Shown one piece after another: positions 24,776 to 37,300 of a stretch of DNA of 64,000 nt. The translations under genes were made by a program, and so were the position numbers. The notes below the pieces were generated by a model. It was not told where the DNA came from, searched no databases, and saw nothing but the letters and a program-made list of their open reading frames with translations. Position 1 is the stretch's first letter, and every line of letters starts with the position of its first letter. Source of the stretch: Gelatoporia subvermispora B (taxonomy: Eukaryota > Basidiomycota > Agaricomycetes > Polyporales > Gelatoporiaceae); the NCBI GenBank assembly GCA_000320605.2, contig KB445795.1, positions 743,867 to 807,866 of the forward strand. The letters are read 5' to 3'.

Positions 24776-26391
24776 TCAGTCGTCCGTGAATTTGATGCTG
24801 AAGCTTTGCATCTGCGTGTATGTCAGTTTCACTTGGGAGCTTGCGAGTATCAGATAGCAAGGATACACACCGTGATATCACCTCCGCGGTAGCTGCCCCG
24901 CTTCTTTTTGTTCTTCTCCTTGCGGAAGCCAGCGCCACGAGTAACGATGAGATCCTGCGATGCCCTCGCACCGTAGTCGCTCGCATTCGCACCCTAATGA
25001 TAACACAGTCAGGATCAACAAGAACCGCAGACATACATGTCTACGTACCCTCGCGTCGAACCGGTTATCCTTCAGACGTTCATCAGCAAACGTCACTTTG
25101 TCCGCATGCACGCGCTGGAAGGGCGTGTTGCTCTTGCGCGGTTGCTTGCCCTTGCCCTTTCCGTTTACAGCAGGTGTGCTAGGCTGGGTTGACTCGTCAG
25201 AGGCAGTTGGTACGGCAGCTCCGCTCTCGTCGGTCTTCCGCTTCTTGGTGACCCTGGCATCATCTTCCGTGGATTTGGCAGGTGTAGTAGGGTTTGCGGC
25301 GGGCAGGCTTGGTGGCTCGGAGCCAGAGCTCAAGGTCGTAGAGCCCTTGTCATCGTCCTCGGAGTCGTCATCACTTGAAGAGTCGCTGGAGCTGGAACTG
25401 GAACTGCTGCTGCTGTCCGATCGTTTGCGTTTCGCAGAACCCGCGGTGGTCTGTGCCTTTTTGGGTGCCTCCTCCTCTTCACTAGAACTTGAATCTTCAC
25501 TAGAACTTGAACTGGAGCTGGAGCTGGAGCTGGAGCTAGAGCTGCTGCTGCTCTCTGACCGCTTCCGCTTTCCTGTGGACTTCGCAGGCGTTGGCACGGC
25601 CTTCTTCGGTTCCTCGTCTTCGTCACTGCTGGAATCGGAGCTGGAGGAGCTAGAGGAGTCGCTGTCATCGCTGGTCGCAGCGGCTTTGACGACGGGCTTG
25701 CTCTTGACGTCGTCATCTGAGTCAGAGTCTAAGGGAATCAGTGAGTTAAGCTCGGCACAGTTGATATAGAGAGGACCACATACCTGAATCTGAGCTGGAG
25801 TCCGAAGATGCTTGATGTGCTTTAGCCATGCAGCACTTGCCGGTACGAACGTTAGGTGACTTACAAGAGTCAGAATCAGAGTCCGAGTCTGATGAATCTG
25901 AATCCGATGAATCCGAGTCTGACGAGTCAGAGCTGGAATCAGAACTCGAGCTCGATTCGGAGGATGATTCGTCTGACGATGCTATGCATCTATCATGAGC
26001 AAACCCCTACAACACAGAGACTCAATGAACGTACATTCAGGATCAGACTCATCCTTCTTTCTGTACTCACATCAGCAAACAAAGTTTGAATACCAAGAGG
26101 CGAACAAGCTTACGGTACAGCGGTCTTCTTTGTGGACAACTCCTTCCACTCCTTTATGACCGCGTCAAGCGACAGCTCCTCTATAGTCTCAGCTTCTAGG
26201 TCCACTATATCCTTCGCAACCTTCTTGAGAGCGTCTGCTGCCTTGGTGTGCGCCCTTTTGGTAAGGAACGTGTGGATTAACCTGTAGGTATCTGCCAAAA
26301 TTCAGTTGCCTGGTCGCCGGGTGCCACCTGAGAGAAGCTCACAGGCCAGGTTTTCGTCAGCAGGTGTCGCTGCTTTCATCTCTTTTGCCAT
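24776..26391 (-). CDS. SRP40: SRP40/Nopp140-like nucleolar protein
   Basis: Eight exons (transcript order): 26391-26343, 26291-26114, 26060-26035, 25981-25865, 25810-25784, 25728-25049, 24993-24871, 24811-24776; 411 aa. The N-terminal 75 residues form a LisH-like helical pair (TYRLIHTFLTKRAHTKAADAL). Next comes a long disordered region of acidic-serine blocks (runs of Ser/Asp/Glu) separated by basic Lys/Pro/Ala segments, the Nopp140 pattern of casein-kinase-2 targets. The C-terminus is the conserved SRP40 domain (FQRVHADKVTFADERLKDN, then GSYRGGDI, ending FKFTDD-like SFSIKFTDD). Such proteins chaperone snoRNPs and help ribosome assembly in the nucleolus. Exons 3 and 5 are only 26 and 27 nt. 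Confidence 0.92.
25360..25670. repeat. Serine-codon microsatellite inside SRP40
   Basis: Two blocks of repeated Ser codons (on the + strand seen as repeated CTGGAG/GCTGGA hexamers, for example 25387-25413 and 25510-25548) encode the polyserine tracts of SRP40. Such blocks are prone to length change between strains. Confidence 0.7.
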
Positions 26392-26522
26392 GATGGTTCT
26401 AGGACTTCAATGACTGCGAGGAGAAGTCTGAGTGAATAGAGGAAAGCACAGGCCAGAGAACAGGCAAGCAGCCAATGGAAAGCTGCGGCTGCAAAACTTG
26501 GGGATCGGAATCTCATCGGGTA

Positions 26523-27376
26523 CAGTTTTATACCGGCCGGTGGGACACTACCGGCCAGTGGGACAAATGCCCCTCCTGCCTTCCGCACTTCCTTTCATCC
26601 TAGATTGCGAATGTATCATGCATACATACCCCACTGGCCATATGAACGTGATTTTTTAATTTTTTCTTGTCTGAATTGCTCTCGCAATGAGTCAAGTTCG
26701 TGGGAAAACTGGAATAGGCAATTTCGGTTGAGCACTCTTATGGGCTGCAGAACATCTTCTACTCCGAATTATCTTTTGTTTTTTTGATAGTGTGCTATGT
26801 CAGCACCATATACATTACATGACACGAAATTTTGAGGTCAAGAGAGGTGGAAATGCCACAGGAATATTTCCGCATTATACATGGCCAGATCACCATGTCA
26901 CGCACATCACTCTCATTGTCACGTTACATGTGTCCCACTTAGAGCCAGTTTAAGGAATACTGAAGCAGCACACAACTTTTATATCACAAAATTTTGTGTA
27001 CATCATATGTAATTCGCCAGAGTCTTCTAGATCAAGTTTTCCAAACCCGATTCGAGAATACAAGAGATATGCGAGAGGTTACTCCGGAGGTGAGCCACCT
27101 GTGCGCGTGACATCTTATCTACCCGCGATACCTTATATGGTAAGTAGCCGCGTAATGTGACACTGTCCCATCGGCCGGTTTTTGACTGATAACAGGAATT
27201 GCAACTGATGGGCCTCGCGGTCGTACTTCCTCATGGATGTTGTGCTCAAAGTAGAACTGAAATAATGTTTAAGACCTGTAGTTTACATCGGTGTGCTCAT
27301 TATGTAGAAAAATTGGGTTCTCTACGTCTCAGGTGATGAACAAGATTTTGGTGTCCCACCGGCCGGTATAAAACTG
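26523..27376. mobile_element. Non-autonomous TA-flanked DNA transposon (MITE-like, Tc1/mariner type)
   Basis: Perfect 26-bp terminal inverted repeats lie at 26523-26548 and 27351-27376. The outer end reads CAGTTTTATACC and the inner end GGTGGGACAC. Both sides are flanked by TA (26521-26522 and 27377-27378), the target-site duplication of Tc1/mariner elements. The GGCC-rich core of the repeat recurs inside the element at 26550-26565 and, inverted, at 27164-27179. The 854-bp body is AT-rich compared with its surroundings and has no transposase-like frame, so the copy is non-autonomous. It lies between the SRP40 start (26391) and the RIB4 start (27443), 66 bp from the latter. The superfamily is inferred from the TA duplication and the CAGT end; the repeats themselves are directly visible. 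Confidence 0.85.
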
Positions 27377-27442
27377 TACAAACAGAGACAAATATCTATC
27401 ATGCACGGGGTCGGGCAACGAGCGCCGGGGACGCGCACGACG

Positions 27443-28131
<689 letters not shown>

Positions 28132-28681
28132 ACGGTGTTTGACTGCTACTATTAGAAGCAATGGACCTGTAAGCAGTACCTGGGGCGTGTGTACGAGAGC
28201 TGTTTTGCGAATGTATAAGACGGACGTCCTTCACGATTGGACACGGTATTTTCGGACGAGTGAACATGGCAAGAATGAGGTCTAAATACCCCACGAACCA
28301 ACCAATGGTCAGGTGTTACTCACATGCAGTGCACACGAGGCTGGAGAGGATCCGAAAATCCGACCAGGACGAGCAGACGGGCGAAGCACGACGAACTTGG
28401 TCTCCAGCTTCAACATATCTCGCGGGCGTCTCAACTAACCTTACCTCATACTCGTACTGCCATGGTAGCCAACTCTCTTGTCTTCCTGTACTCTTCTACT
28501 CAGTTCTGTAATACTCTTCTGGTTTCTCAAAATTAATTCCTGGACGTGCTTGGTCGTGTCCGGTGATCTTTCTACTCGATCCGCGTATTTTGCCACAGAA
28601 AGGGGCTGTACGATATTTAGGCTGTGCCGTGGCACCAATACGCTTGTCGGTTAGGGTTTCTTTACACAGAACACGACAAAC
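28132..28681. other. Intergenic region RIB4 / GTR1
   Basis: 550 bp with no convincing gene; it should hold the RIB4 3' UTR and the GTR1 promoter. Confidence 0.4.
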
Positions 28682-30027
28682 ATGAAGAAAAAGGTGCGTT
28701 CAACACCTTGTTAGTATTTACGAATACGTCTGATGCCATGCCGTACAGGTTCTCCTTATGGGGGCGTCGGGCAGCGGCAAGACGTCGATGCGGTCTCTGA
28801 TCTTGTGAGCACCACGGCCGTCTTCCTCACAGCGACCCACATCACGAAAAACTCTCTACTGCGCGCTCATACACTCATACGTTTCTCTCCAGCTCAAATA
28901 ACCCCGCCTCGCTCACCGCACGCCTCGGCGCGACCATCGACGTCGAGCAGAACCATGTCCGCTTTCTCGGCGACCTCATTCTCAACTTATGGGATTGTGG
29001 CGGGCAGGATGCCTTCATGGACTCGTACCTCTCAACTCAGCAGTCCACTATCTTCCAGCACGTAGGCGTGCTCATTTACGTATTCGAGGTCGAATCGCGA
29101 AATAGGGAAAAGGACCTGGAGTATTACCGCAACTGCCTGGATGCGCTGCGCCGCTATAGTCCCGATGCCTCGATCTTCCTGCTTGTGCATAAGATGGATC
29201 TTGCACGACCGCCGAGGGAGCAGGTATTGGAACGGAAAGCGGAGGAGCTGCGGCAAGTCAGTGGGGACGTCCCAGTAACGGTCTATGGAACTACTATACA
29301 CGATGAAAGTCTTTATAAGGCGAGAAAATTATGTTCGTAGATGCTCTGTCGTTACTGACCGTTCTGCGAATTCCCAGGCCTGGTCTGGCATCGTTCACAC
29401 CCTCATTCCCAACGCCTCTGTTCTCTCCCGGCACCTCGCCATCCTTGCACACGCCTGCAGTGCTACAGAAGTAATTCTTTTCGAGCGCACTACTTTCCTG
29501 GTGATTGCCACCTCCAATCCACCAGCCGCACCATCTTTCTCAGCACCGCCCCTTATCACGTCCACCCCCTCGTCTTCGTTCACCTCCAATGGCTTCACCT
29601 CCACATCCACATCCACATCCACAAGGACGACGTCCACCGCCACCGTGACCTCGCAGCACGCAGTGAACGTGCCGGAGCCGCGCGAGAACGACCCGCACCA
29701 GCTCGCGCCGACGCGGTACGAGCGCACGAGCGAGCTCATTAAGGCGTTCAAGTACTCCTGTTCGCGCGTGCGCGAGGAGTTCCACGCGCTCGAGATGGAG
29801 CTCGGCGAGTTCACCGCCGTGCTCGACGAGCTCACCAGAAACACCTACGTCCTCATCGTCGTGCATGATCCCACAATAGGTACGTCATAGTGTTTTAGAT
29901 CCCGTTCGAGTGGACCCACATCTGACTGGCACTGCCACCATCCACAGAGACAGCGGCGCTGCGGATGAACATCCGGCTAGCGCGCCAGAAGTTCGAGGAG
30001 CTCCAAGGAGACAGTCTTATTTCATAG
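28682..30027 (+). CDS. GTR1: Rag-family GTPase Gtr1
   Basis: Five exons: 28682-28693, 28749-28804, 28893-29319, 29378-29879, 29948-30027; 358 aa. The P-loop GASGSGKTSMR, the NLWDCGGQDAFMDSY switch II region and HKMDL are characteristic of RagA/B/Gtr1. The C-terminal roadblock-like domain (LFERTTFLVI, IKAFKYSC) pairs with Gtr2. The complex carries amino-acid signals to TORC1 at the vacuole. The first exon codes only four residues. The third intron (29320-29377) starts with GC, not GT; no GT donor nearby restores the conserved SLYK|AWSGIVHTL junction. A Ser/Thr-rich insert of roughly 60 residues interrupts the C-terminal domain. Confidence 0.93.
29596..29631. repeat. ACATCC microsatellite in GTR1
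   Basis: A short tandem run of TCCACA hexamers codes a Thr-Ser repeat within the disordered insert of Gtr1. It keeps the reading frame because the unit is six bases. Confidence 0.65.
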
Positions 30028-30598
30028 TTATCGATCGTCGTGCTTTGTCCGCTGGCCTGCTGCATTTACCTTATCGCATAATCTGTGCATTTCTTCCCTG
30101 TGTCCATACCCGCCTCGACTCGACTCGCCTACCCGGCTCCGCCCCATGATCCATGATCTCCGATACTCTATCCTAGCTTCCCTGCTATACATGGACTCGA
30201 ATGATTTGACGGCCTGATCGTTCCTTATAGAAGGATTTGTGGCACGCGTCCTGCCTGATCTGCACGAGGACAAATATAATTACGGGTATAATGCCCAAAT
30301 GGCAAGAGACATCATTGGTACACTACTGTGTATACCAAGGGGATGCTACCCTTCCCACCAGCGCATGCACACCCCACATCTAGTATGCATCCTCAGCTCG
30401 GAACGAAGGGGCACGTATGGAAACAAGACAACAACAGGGAGATATAGGAAATATAGGAGTGTCCGAATTTCGAGTAAGGGATGTGTGGTAGTATTTTGCA
30501 GCAGCTGACAGAGTTCGGCTGCGTGAAAAACTTTCGAAGGGGCCTTTTCAGAGGAGGCGTATTTGAGCATAAGAAGAGACTTCTCCGGATTATCACGT
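30028..30598. other. Intergenic region between convergent GTR1 and VCX1
   Basis: 571 bp between two convergent stop codons. No gene recognised; it should hold both 3' UTRs. Confidence 0.45.
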
Positions 30599-32813
30599 TT
30601 AAGAAACCCAGACTGAAGGGAAGATAAGTCAGTAAGAATTCAGTGACAGACGTGGAAAGGGCGCACGTACAGGCAAGAGCAATGACCAGGTACAACGCAA
30701 TAAGCCTTTGATGGGAAGAGGTCAGAGATACGCGCATATAATGAGTAAAAAAGGCCTACATCAATCCTTCCATATAGTTGGATTTGCCGTCCCTGCGCAA
30801 GGTATGTCAGAAGAATGTACACGGCAATGGAAAGCACGTACTGAATGAGGAAGTTCACTAGGAGGACGGAAACGAAGAGCACGATAGTCTGTGATGCCAA
30901 GTAAATAGAGAATCCCTATGTGTGGTGGTTGACTCGTACCTCGAAGTCAGCAAAGAAAAGGGTGAGATCGTGGTGGGTGCTATATACGTCGCAAAAATGT
31001 CAGCAGGGTGAGCGATTCGGCTGACAGCGCACGCACATCCAGCCAATTATCACCAGAAGAGGCACGACGAATGCAGCAATTTGCTACATGTGGACATCAA
31101 CGTCAGAACACAACATTCAAGGAACACGTGGATATGACACATACGATCGAGCTGCCAACACAAATACCAATGGTAAGCTCCATTTTGTTTTTCAACGCCA
31201 TCCAGACGGATGTGACGTGCTCCGCAGCATTAGCCTTAGGACCGGGCAGAGAGTTAGGGTTCACAGTGACGTGAGAGACGCATACAGCTTTTACGTACGA
31301 CAATTGGCAAGAGGATGAGCCCGACGAAGGCTTTAGGAATTCCGTAGCGGGTAGAGGTCTCATCGATCGAGGCGACAACTGTGTAGCATGTGAGCCCTGT
31401 ACCGTGTGTTCGAATGGGCCGAAACTTACGGTAGTCTGCGCAGAACGACGTAATCACAGTCACGAGAAGCAGGCTAGACATCAAATACATCAGAAGGCAG
31501 ATGAATAAGTGTGACAGAACCTACGCTGAACCGGCGGCGGGAACACTCATGTGCGGTGTCTCAATCTCCTCCGCTGCGTTGCTCTCGTAGAGGTAGGCAT
31601 GGGTCTTGAGCTGACTCACATACGTTAGTTCATCCGTATGCTTGTTATGAGATTCAACTCTTCACAAACCTGGAAAACCAAGTATGCAATGTAAACAAAT
31701 AGCAGGATCATGGCCGTTCCGCGAGAGATGATGCGGAGTCCTCGCGTAGCGTCATCGACTACATCAGTACCGTCAAAGATTTGGCCATCGAGGGCAAGCA
31801 TCTTAGCAACCGCGGTTTGAAGTCCGGAACCTTTGTTGGTATCTTGAAGAGCTGCGCTGTGGTAAGCTGCAGGAATGACCAGAGCTGCATAGGATATCGT
31901 TAACATTGTATGCGTCCATTCAGAGTGAAATTACACACTGATGCACGTCAACGTCATCAACTGAATCAGGAAAGTGATCAGAATTTTGCGATGTCTGCAG
32001 ATGATTGAGTTCTTACCGAGCTTGACCTAAGATCGCAGCCAAGTTAGTGGCAGCCCTTTTCTCATGATTGGATAGTACACACGCTTGTGCAGCAGTGACT
32101 TGGAAGTTACCCTCCTGGTATTTGAGACCACCTAGCAAGGACTGAGCATGATGTGCTGTGCAGACCATTTTCAAATATGCACAGACCTGCAAGGAACGAG
32201 CAACCGAGCACAAGCAAGAGGTTCGATAGGATAGATCCCAACAGCTGTAACGACATAAATGATATGCTTCGATACTTAGGACGTATTAACTAACGGAAGT
32301 CTGCACGATGCGATATTCTCCTATTGTGAAACGGCATGTTCAGAACGATCCAGGACTTGTTAACTATGTAGCAACCTTGGAACAACGCCGCGACGCCTAC
32401 AATAATCTCAACAGCATTACCGAATGACGCATTCAGCAGGCCAGACAGCGTCTGGCCTAATTTCAACGACAGTTGGTCTGTGGCCGTTCCCAGAAGCTGA
32501 TTGGCCGAAGCGCATCAAACAACGTCAAGTGGAAACTAGCCACAGAATGACGTACCGCGGCGAGTGGCATAATCGCCACGAAACTGAACGAGAAACGTAG
32601 AGCAGCATCCCAGTGGAGGTAGTGAGCGATGGCACTGAGCGGTACGAATACGAGGAGGATATTAAGCCAGTGACCAAAGAAGAACCATTTATAGGACGCG
32701 AGCCACGAGGGAATGTCTGGTTGAAACAGGTCTCTGCTATGGTCAGGTACTGAGGCGGCGTGGCCGCCGTTTCCGTTCAGTAAAGGAGTGCGGTCTGTAG
32801 TGGTGGTAGGCAT
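30599..32813 (-). CDS. VCX1: Vacuolar Ca2+/H+ exchanger (CAX family)
   Basis: Eighteen exons (transcript order): 32813-32556, 32496-32376, 32320-32295, 32244-32187, 32131-32083, 32026-32017, 31960-31939, 31884-31670, 31610-31525, 31473-31430, 31378-31299, 31234-31145, 31083-31037, 30979-30940, 30888-30842, 30792-30760, 30705-30671, 30612-30599; 424 aa. The two alpha repeats of cation/Ca2+ exchangers are intact: NASFGNAVEIIVGV and ANAAEHVTSVWMALKNKME, both with the conserved acidic residue. About eleven hydrophobic segments follow an N-terminal cytosolic tail. The protein moves Ca2+ into the vacuole in exchange for protons. Exon 6 is a 10-nt micro-exon supplying the middle of AASSSLMTLT; without it the frame breaks. 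Confidence 0.92.
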
Positions 32814-33137
32814 CGAAGCAGCGGTGTGGGTCGTCTTGCCCTGCCCCCACTGGAGCTGTGTAGGCGGATGAAATATCGCACAGCCTCGCTTTAATTATGT
32901 AATTTCCCATATATAGCTGCCAAGTATCTTCCCTGGAGGCCTGCCGCTGCCGTTTGCTCAGCGCTGGCCTCACTTGGTTCGTTTGCTGTGCAAAAAGCTC
33001 CTGTCAGTCGTAGCGCGAGTCAGCCGTAGCACGAGGACTGTCATCCCCCCAAATAAGCATGGAACCTCTGTGATTCTCCTCTATTAGCTTCCGTCCGCGA
33101 TATCCGTGTCTCCCGTGCCGCCCAGTACACCGTCCGT
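32814..33137. promoter_or_regulatory. VCX1 upstream region
   Basis: 324 bp between the VCX1 start and the stop of the next gene read in the same direction. No TATA box or gene is clear. Confidence 0.4.
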
Positions 33138-33923
33138 CTACTTCTGCTCGTCCACATTCTCCGCGACCAAGTCCACCTTGAGATGCGTCGTGTCCCCATA
33201 CTGGACGAGCGTGCCCACGCCATGCTCGTCGATCTCCACAATGGACACGGACGTGTTCCAGCACCTCCCGATCTGCACGCCCTCTGCGCTGCGCACCCTC
33301 CCAGAGCTTATAAGGTTCGCGATCAGCGAGGCGATGAACCCCCCGTGCGAGACCGCAAGCACGTGTGCAGGCCTCTCCTGCTCCTCGGGCCGCAGCAGCG
33401 CCGCGTACCCGACGACCGCCGTCTCCCACCACCCCGTCGCGCGCGCGACGAGCGCAGGGGCCGGCTCGACGTTCGCGGGCGCAACCCCGCGCCCCTCCGC
33501 CTTGCACCCCTGCCAGTCCCCGAGGAACTGCACACGAACCATGAATCAGCCACATACACATACGTACGCCGCATGTCGCGATATGGGGATCGAATACACG
33601 CACCCGCTCGCGGAGGGCCTCCTGCCGTTGGAGCGGCACGCCCTCGTGGTTCGATAGAATGATCTCTGCGGTCTGTCAATGCACAGCCTAAGCCCCCATC
33701 CAGGCACGTTGTTCGAGGCTTTGCGGAGACGCACCCTGGCTGCCCTGGTCAGGTCGCTCGTGTACGCCCGCTCAAAGGGCACGGTCGCGAGGGCCTTGGC
33801 GGTCAGCTGGGCTTGCTCGACCCCGGCCGCATTGAGCTGCGTGTCGAGCTGACCTTGCATGATGCCCTGCCTGTTCTCGTCGGTCTCGCCATGGCGAATG
33901 AGATACACCCTGGCTACAATCAT
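33138..33923 (-). CDS. Histidine phosphatase (phosphoglycerate-mutase-like)
   Basis: Three exons (transcript order): 33923-33735, 33672-33604, 33527-33138; 215 aa. The family signature LIRHGETDEN (phospho-accepting His) lies near residue 10. ALRERFLGDWQG carries the acid residue, and AVSHGGFIASL the second catalytic His. Length and layout resemble small fungal phosphatases related to TIGAR and fructose-2,6-bisphosphatase, which act on phosphorylated sugars in the cytosol; the substrate cannot be read from sequence. The stop at 33138 is in frame after VENVDEQK. Confidence 0.88.
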
Positions 33924-34362
33924 CGGTGCAGTCAGCAAGGAGAAGTGTAGCCCTAACCCTATGTGCACTCCGTGAACTGCATTTGACGGCACGTCTTGTA
34001 GTAGTACTGTTGCTAGCCCTAGTGTACCGTACTCGTACATGCAATCGTAGACTGGTCCCTTTCATGTCCGGTTGTTTGTTATTCTGTCCGTCGTCTGCTG
34101 CAAGCCTCCGCACTCCCATACCGAAAGCAGAGTAACACCCGTCCAGCCTCCCACCTCTACATACATTCGAGATGCCAAGAAAGTATAACAGAAATAGAGT
34201 GTTACATCGTAAGCACATTCGTCTGCTTCCAGACTTCTATTCATGTTACACAAAGAAAGTCAAACCTCATATGCCACAAGCCGGACCGAGTCGTGAAGTT
34301 GAAAGCGTGGCGGGCCATCCGTGTTGATGATATGTACGAGAACAGATTGAGGGGCGCGTCCA
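33924..34362. other. Intergenic region
   Basis: 439 bp between the phosphatase start and the DOA1 stop, both read leftward. No gene recognised. An ORF at 33926-34135 on + shows no domain. Confidence 0.4.
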
Positions 34363-37300
34363 CTACAGCAGCGGCGCAATTTGCCTTGTCACCTCGGTGA
34401 ACCGCTCCTGCAGGAATACCGTCGGCAGATTTGCAATAACTTGTCGCGTCATGTCGACTTGCGAGCCGTCCAACGGCCGTTGCTGCTCCTTTGCGATGTG
34501 CACCTGTGGGCCCAGAACCTGTCATGAGCACATGAATATATCACATTGAACGACGCTGCTGACGGAATTTCCCAATGCCACCAACGCTCGGTACGCCGCC
34601 TCGGCCTCTTCCTTCTCCTCAGCAAGGAGCTGCGGAACCGGCACCTATGAGTCAGCATATATGCAATGCCAAAATCACCGGACCACATACACTCAGGACC
34701 ATGCCAATCAGCAGGTTCCAAAGCTCATCACTGAGGCGCTCTCTGAGCGCAATGCACGAAAGGCTATGCATACCCGGTCAGACGATGCGCTGCGGCGGAA
34801 CAAGACAAATCACGTACTTGAACAAGACCGTGGCCAGCGCCACCCTCGTCCCTTTCGGTAGGAAGCCATAAGGTGTCTCTCCCAGTTTCTTGAATAGCTA
34901 ACAAATAGTCAGTACTCCACCCAATAGACCTGGAGTGCTACACATCGGACGCACGTCAACCACCCATTTGCCGTCACCAAGTTTCGTGCTCTCTTGGAAC
35001 ATGTTCGCAAACGCTCGGATGAGGAATAATGTGTTGGTCTCGCGCTGCTTCGGCAGGGGCTGCGACCACGGGTCGTTCCACTCCGCAGCCTTGAACAACG
35101 CCGTGATCAAGCGCGAGCGTACTGCCGGGTCCGCATATGCGTCGGGGCAGAACCCAATAATTAGACGACTGAGGTCCATCACTGCAATACCCATCGTAAA
35201 TCAATGACCGCGCCCAGGGAATGAATTCACGCACATGGGAAGAGCGGTCCCGCAGGCCAACGCTCGAGCACCTGCACGATCGCATCGACATGGTTCGCGC
35301 TGAGCGGCGTCGCGGGAGGAGAAAGCGGATGTGCGACAGCTTGTGTCAGATACACAAAGGACTCGTCGATCAGGTTCAGCTCTTGCGGATACATGGAGTA
35401 CGACGAAGTCGACTGCCACGCGGACGCGCAGGCATGAGCACACGACAGAGCGGGAGAAGGCAGGCCACGCACAATCTCGTTCCGCAGCGACTGATCGAAC
35501 TGGTACAGCTTCGACTGCATCGCGGATACATTTGCTTGTCGGAAGAACAATGGCGTCCGCTGAGATGTGTCAGATGCTGAGTGGATAATGGAACAAGAGA
35601 ATCATCATACAACTGGAAGTGTTGCAGCAGGTGGCTTCGGTGCAGGATTTGAAGATGCTCTGTATCTCGACGATCCTGCTGGATAATAAGCAGCAAGCTC
35701 GATATCGCACATAAGAAATATTACCGGTGAAGGGATCCATGAAGTCCGAGGTCCCGCTACCGGCTGAACGTGGTGGCGGTTGGTATCGTGATGCACCTTT
35801 GACAATGTTAGTCGTTTGACCTTCCGTGGCTCTGCACACATACCAGTGAACGGGTCTGCGTATTGGGGGCTCGATGGGCCGATTGTCACCCCTGCGGTGT
35901 TCTTCTCAATGAACTTAACAACTTCATCAATGTACGTCATTGGTAGGTCGTGTGCCTGCAGGAACCGCTGTGCAGCATTGTACGGATTTTCTGCAGACGC
36001 TTGTTAAGAAAACATAAGCCCGCTGGAGTACCATCCGTCTCACCCGTGACATTATATGGCAATTTGAAAGGAGGCACGCCCTCTTGGACGTCCACGTCAA
36101 AGACATAATCGTACTCCTTGCCCTCATAGACAGTCTTCTTGCCGGAAGGTGCTGCGCCGACGACCTCGCCGATCTTCTGCCAGCTGAAGTTCGCGCTGTC
36201 CCACTGTGATCCACAACGCACAATGAAGCGATTACGTCTTCGGGAGAAATGAACAAGTCGGCTGACCTGATGAGATTCCACAATCTCGCCTCTTCGGACC
36301 ATTTTGATCTCCCCGGGCTTTGTTCCTGTATCTCATTTGCATTAGCCGCATTCTCCGCCGTTTCTCGTGATAGAACGCACCGGGCTGTGAGAGGGCTTCC
36401 ACGCCAGGCAGATCTTCTTTGCGAATGCCCGCCTCCTCGAGTGAAATGGCCTGCGCGGCGACTTGCTCGTCATAATTCTGCAGCTGCGGCGCTGGCGCCC
36501 AGCGCGACTCGGTAGCACTGAAGATGCGGACAGAGCCATCGCTGCACCCGGAGACAATATCGCCGTTTGGCATTGCCGACACAGTCCACACGGAGATCGC
36601 TGGGTGTACGATCGTTTGTGCACATTCCCCCTCTACGACAGAATCGTTAACCAACGCTCCCAAATTGGCTGACGCTACTCACCTCGCCAAATGCGCACCG
36701 TCCGATCCTCGCCTCCCGAGACGATGTCGCCATTGGGTAGGACGGAGATACTGTATACAAATGACGTATGCCCGGTCAAAGTGTACACGGTGTCCCCTTC
36801 CATTGTCCAAATCCGGATCTCACTACAAAGGGCTGTTAAAGGAATCTCCCACATCAGTAAGCAGGCCTTGCTTACCTGTCGTTTGAACACGAGGCGAAGC
36901 CGATGTCGGTGATTAGGGCCAGACCGCGGACGGCCTGCGTATGTCCCGGATAGGTTCGCACATTCTTGTGCTGACTCCATAATTTGATGGAGCAGTCCGC
37001 GGAGCCTGGGCGCGGACGCAGACGCGTTGAGCCCGGAGAAAGATGGACCCCAGAAAGAAACGCGCAGCACACCTGTGAGGTACTGGCGGTCGTCGACGCA
37101 GAGGACCGCCCATACTGACTGATGATGTCCTATCAGATCGTATGCCAGTCTGAAGTCCTTCCAGACCTTCGCAGTGCTGGGCCGTATTGAAGAACGGAAT
37201 GAAGAGGAAGCCGCTGGGTGCTCACCAGTCCCACGAGCCAGATATCAGCGTCCTGTCTGGACCCGTATGGAGCGCGCAGACATTGTCCTTATGTCCAAGG

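Noticed and set aside
24960..25769. 269-codon Leu/Glu-rich plus-strand frame
   Set aside because: It is the complement of the SRP40 serine repeats; the minus strand has the conserved SRP40 C-terminal domain and matching introns.
27401..27442. Upstream in-frame ATG for RIB4
   Set aside because: It adds 14 non-conserved residues and lies only 24 bp from the transposon end; the conserved protein begins after 27443. Not fully excluded.
35413..35472. 60-nt in-frame segment in DOA1 kept as coding
   Set aside because: It starts GTGCGT and ends GGCAG and codes Ala/Cys/Ser filler; treated as an intron, but a retained form cannot be excluded.
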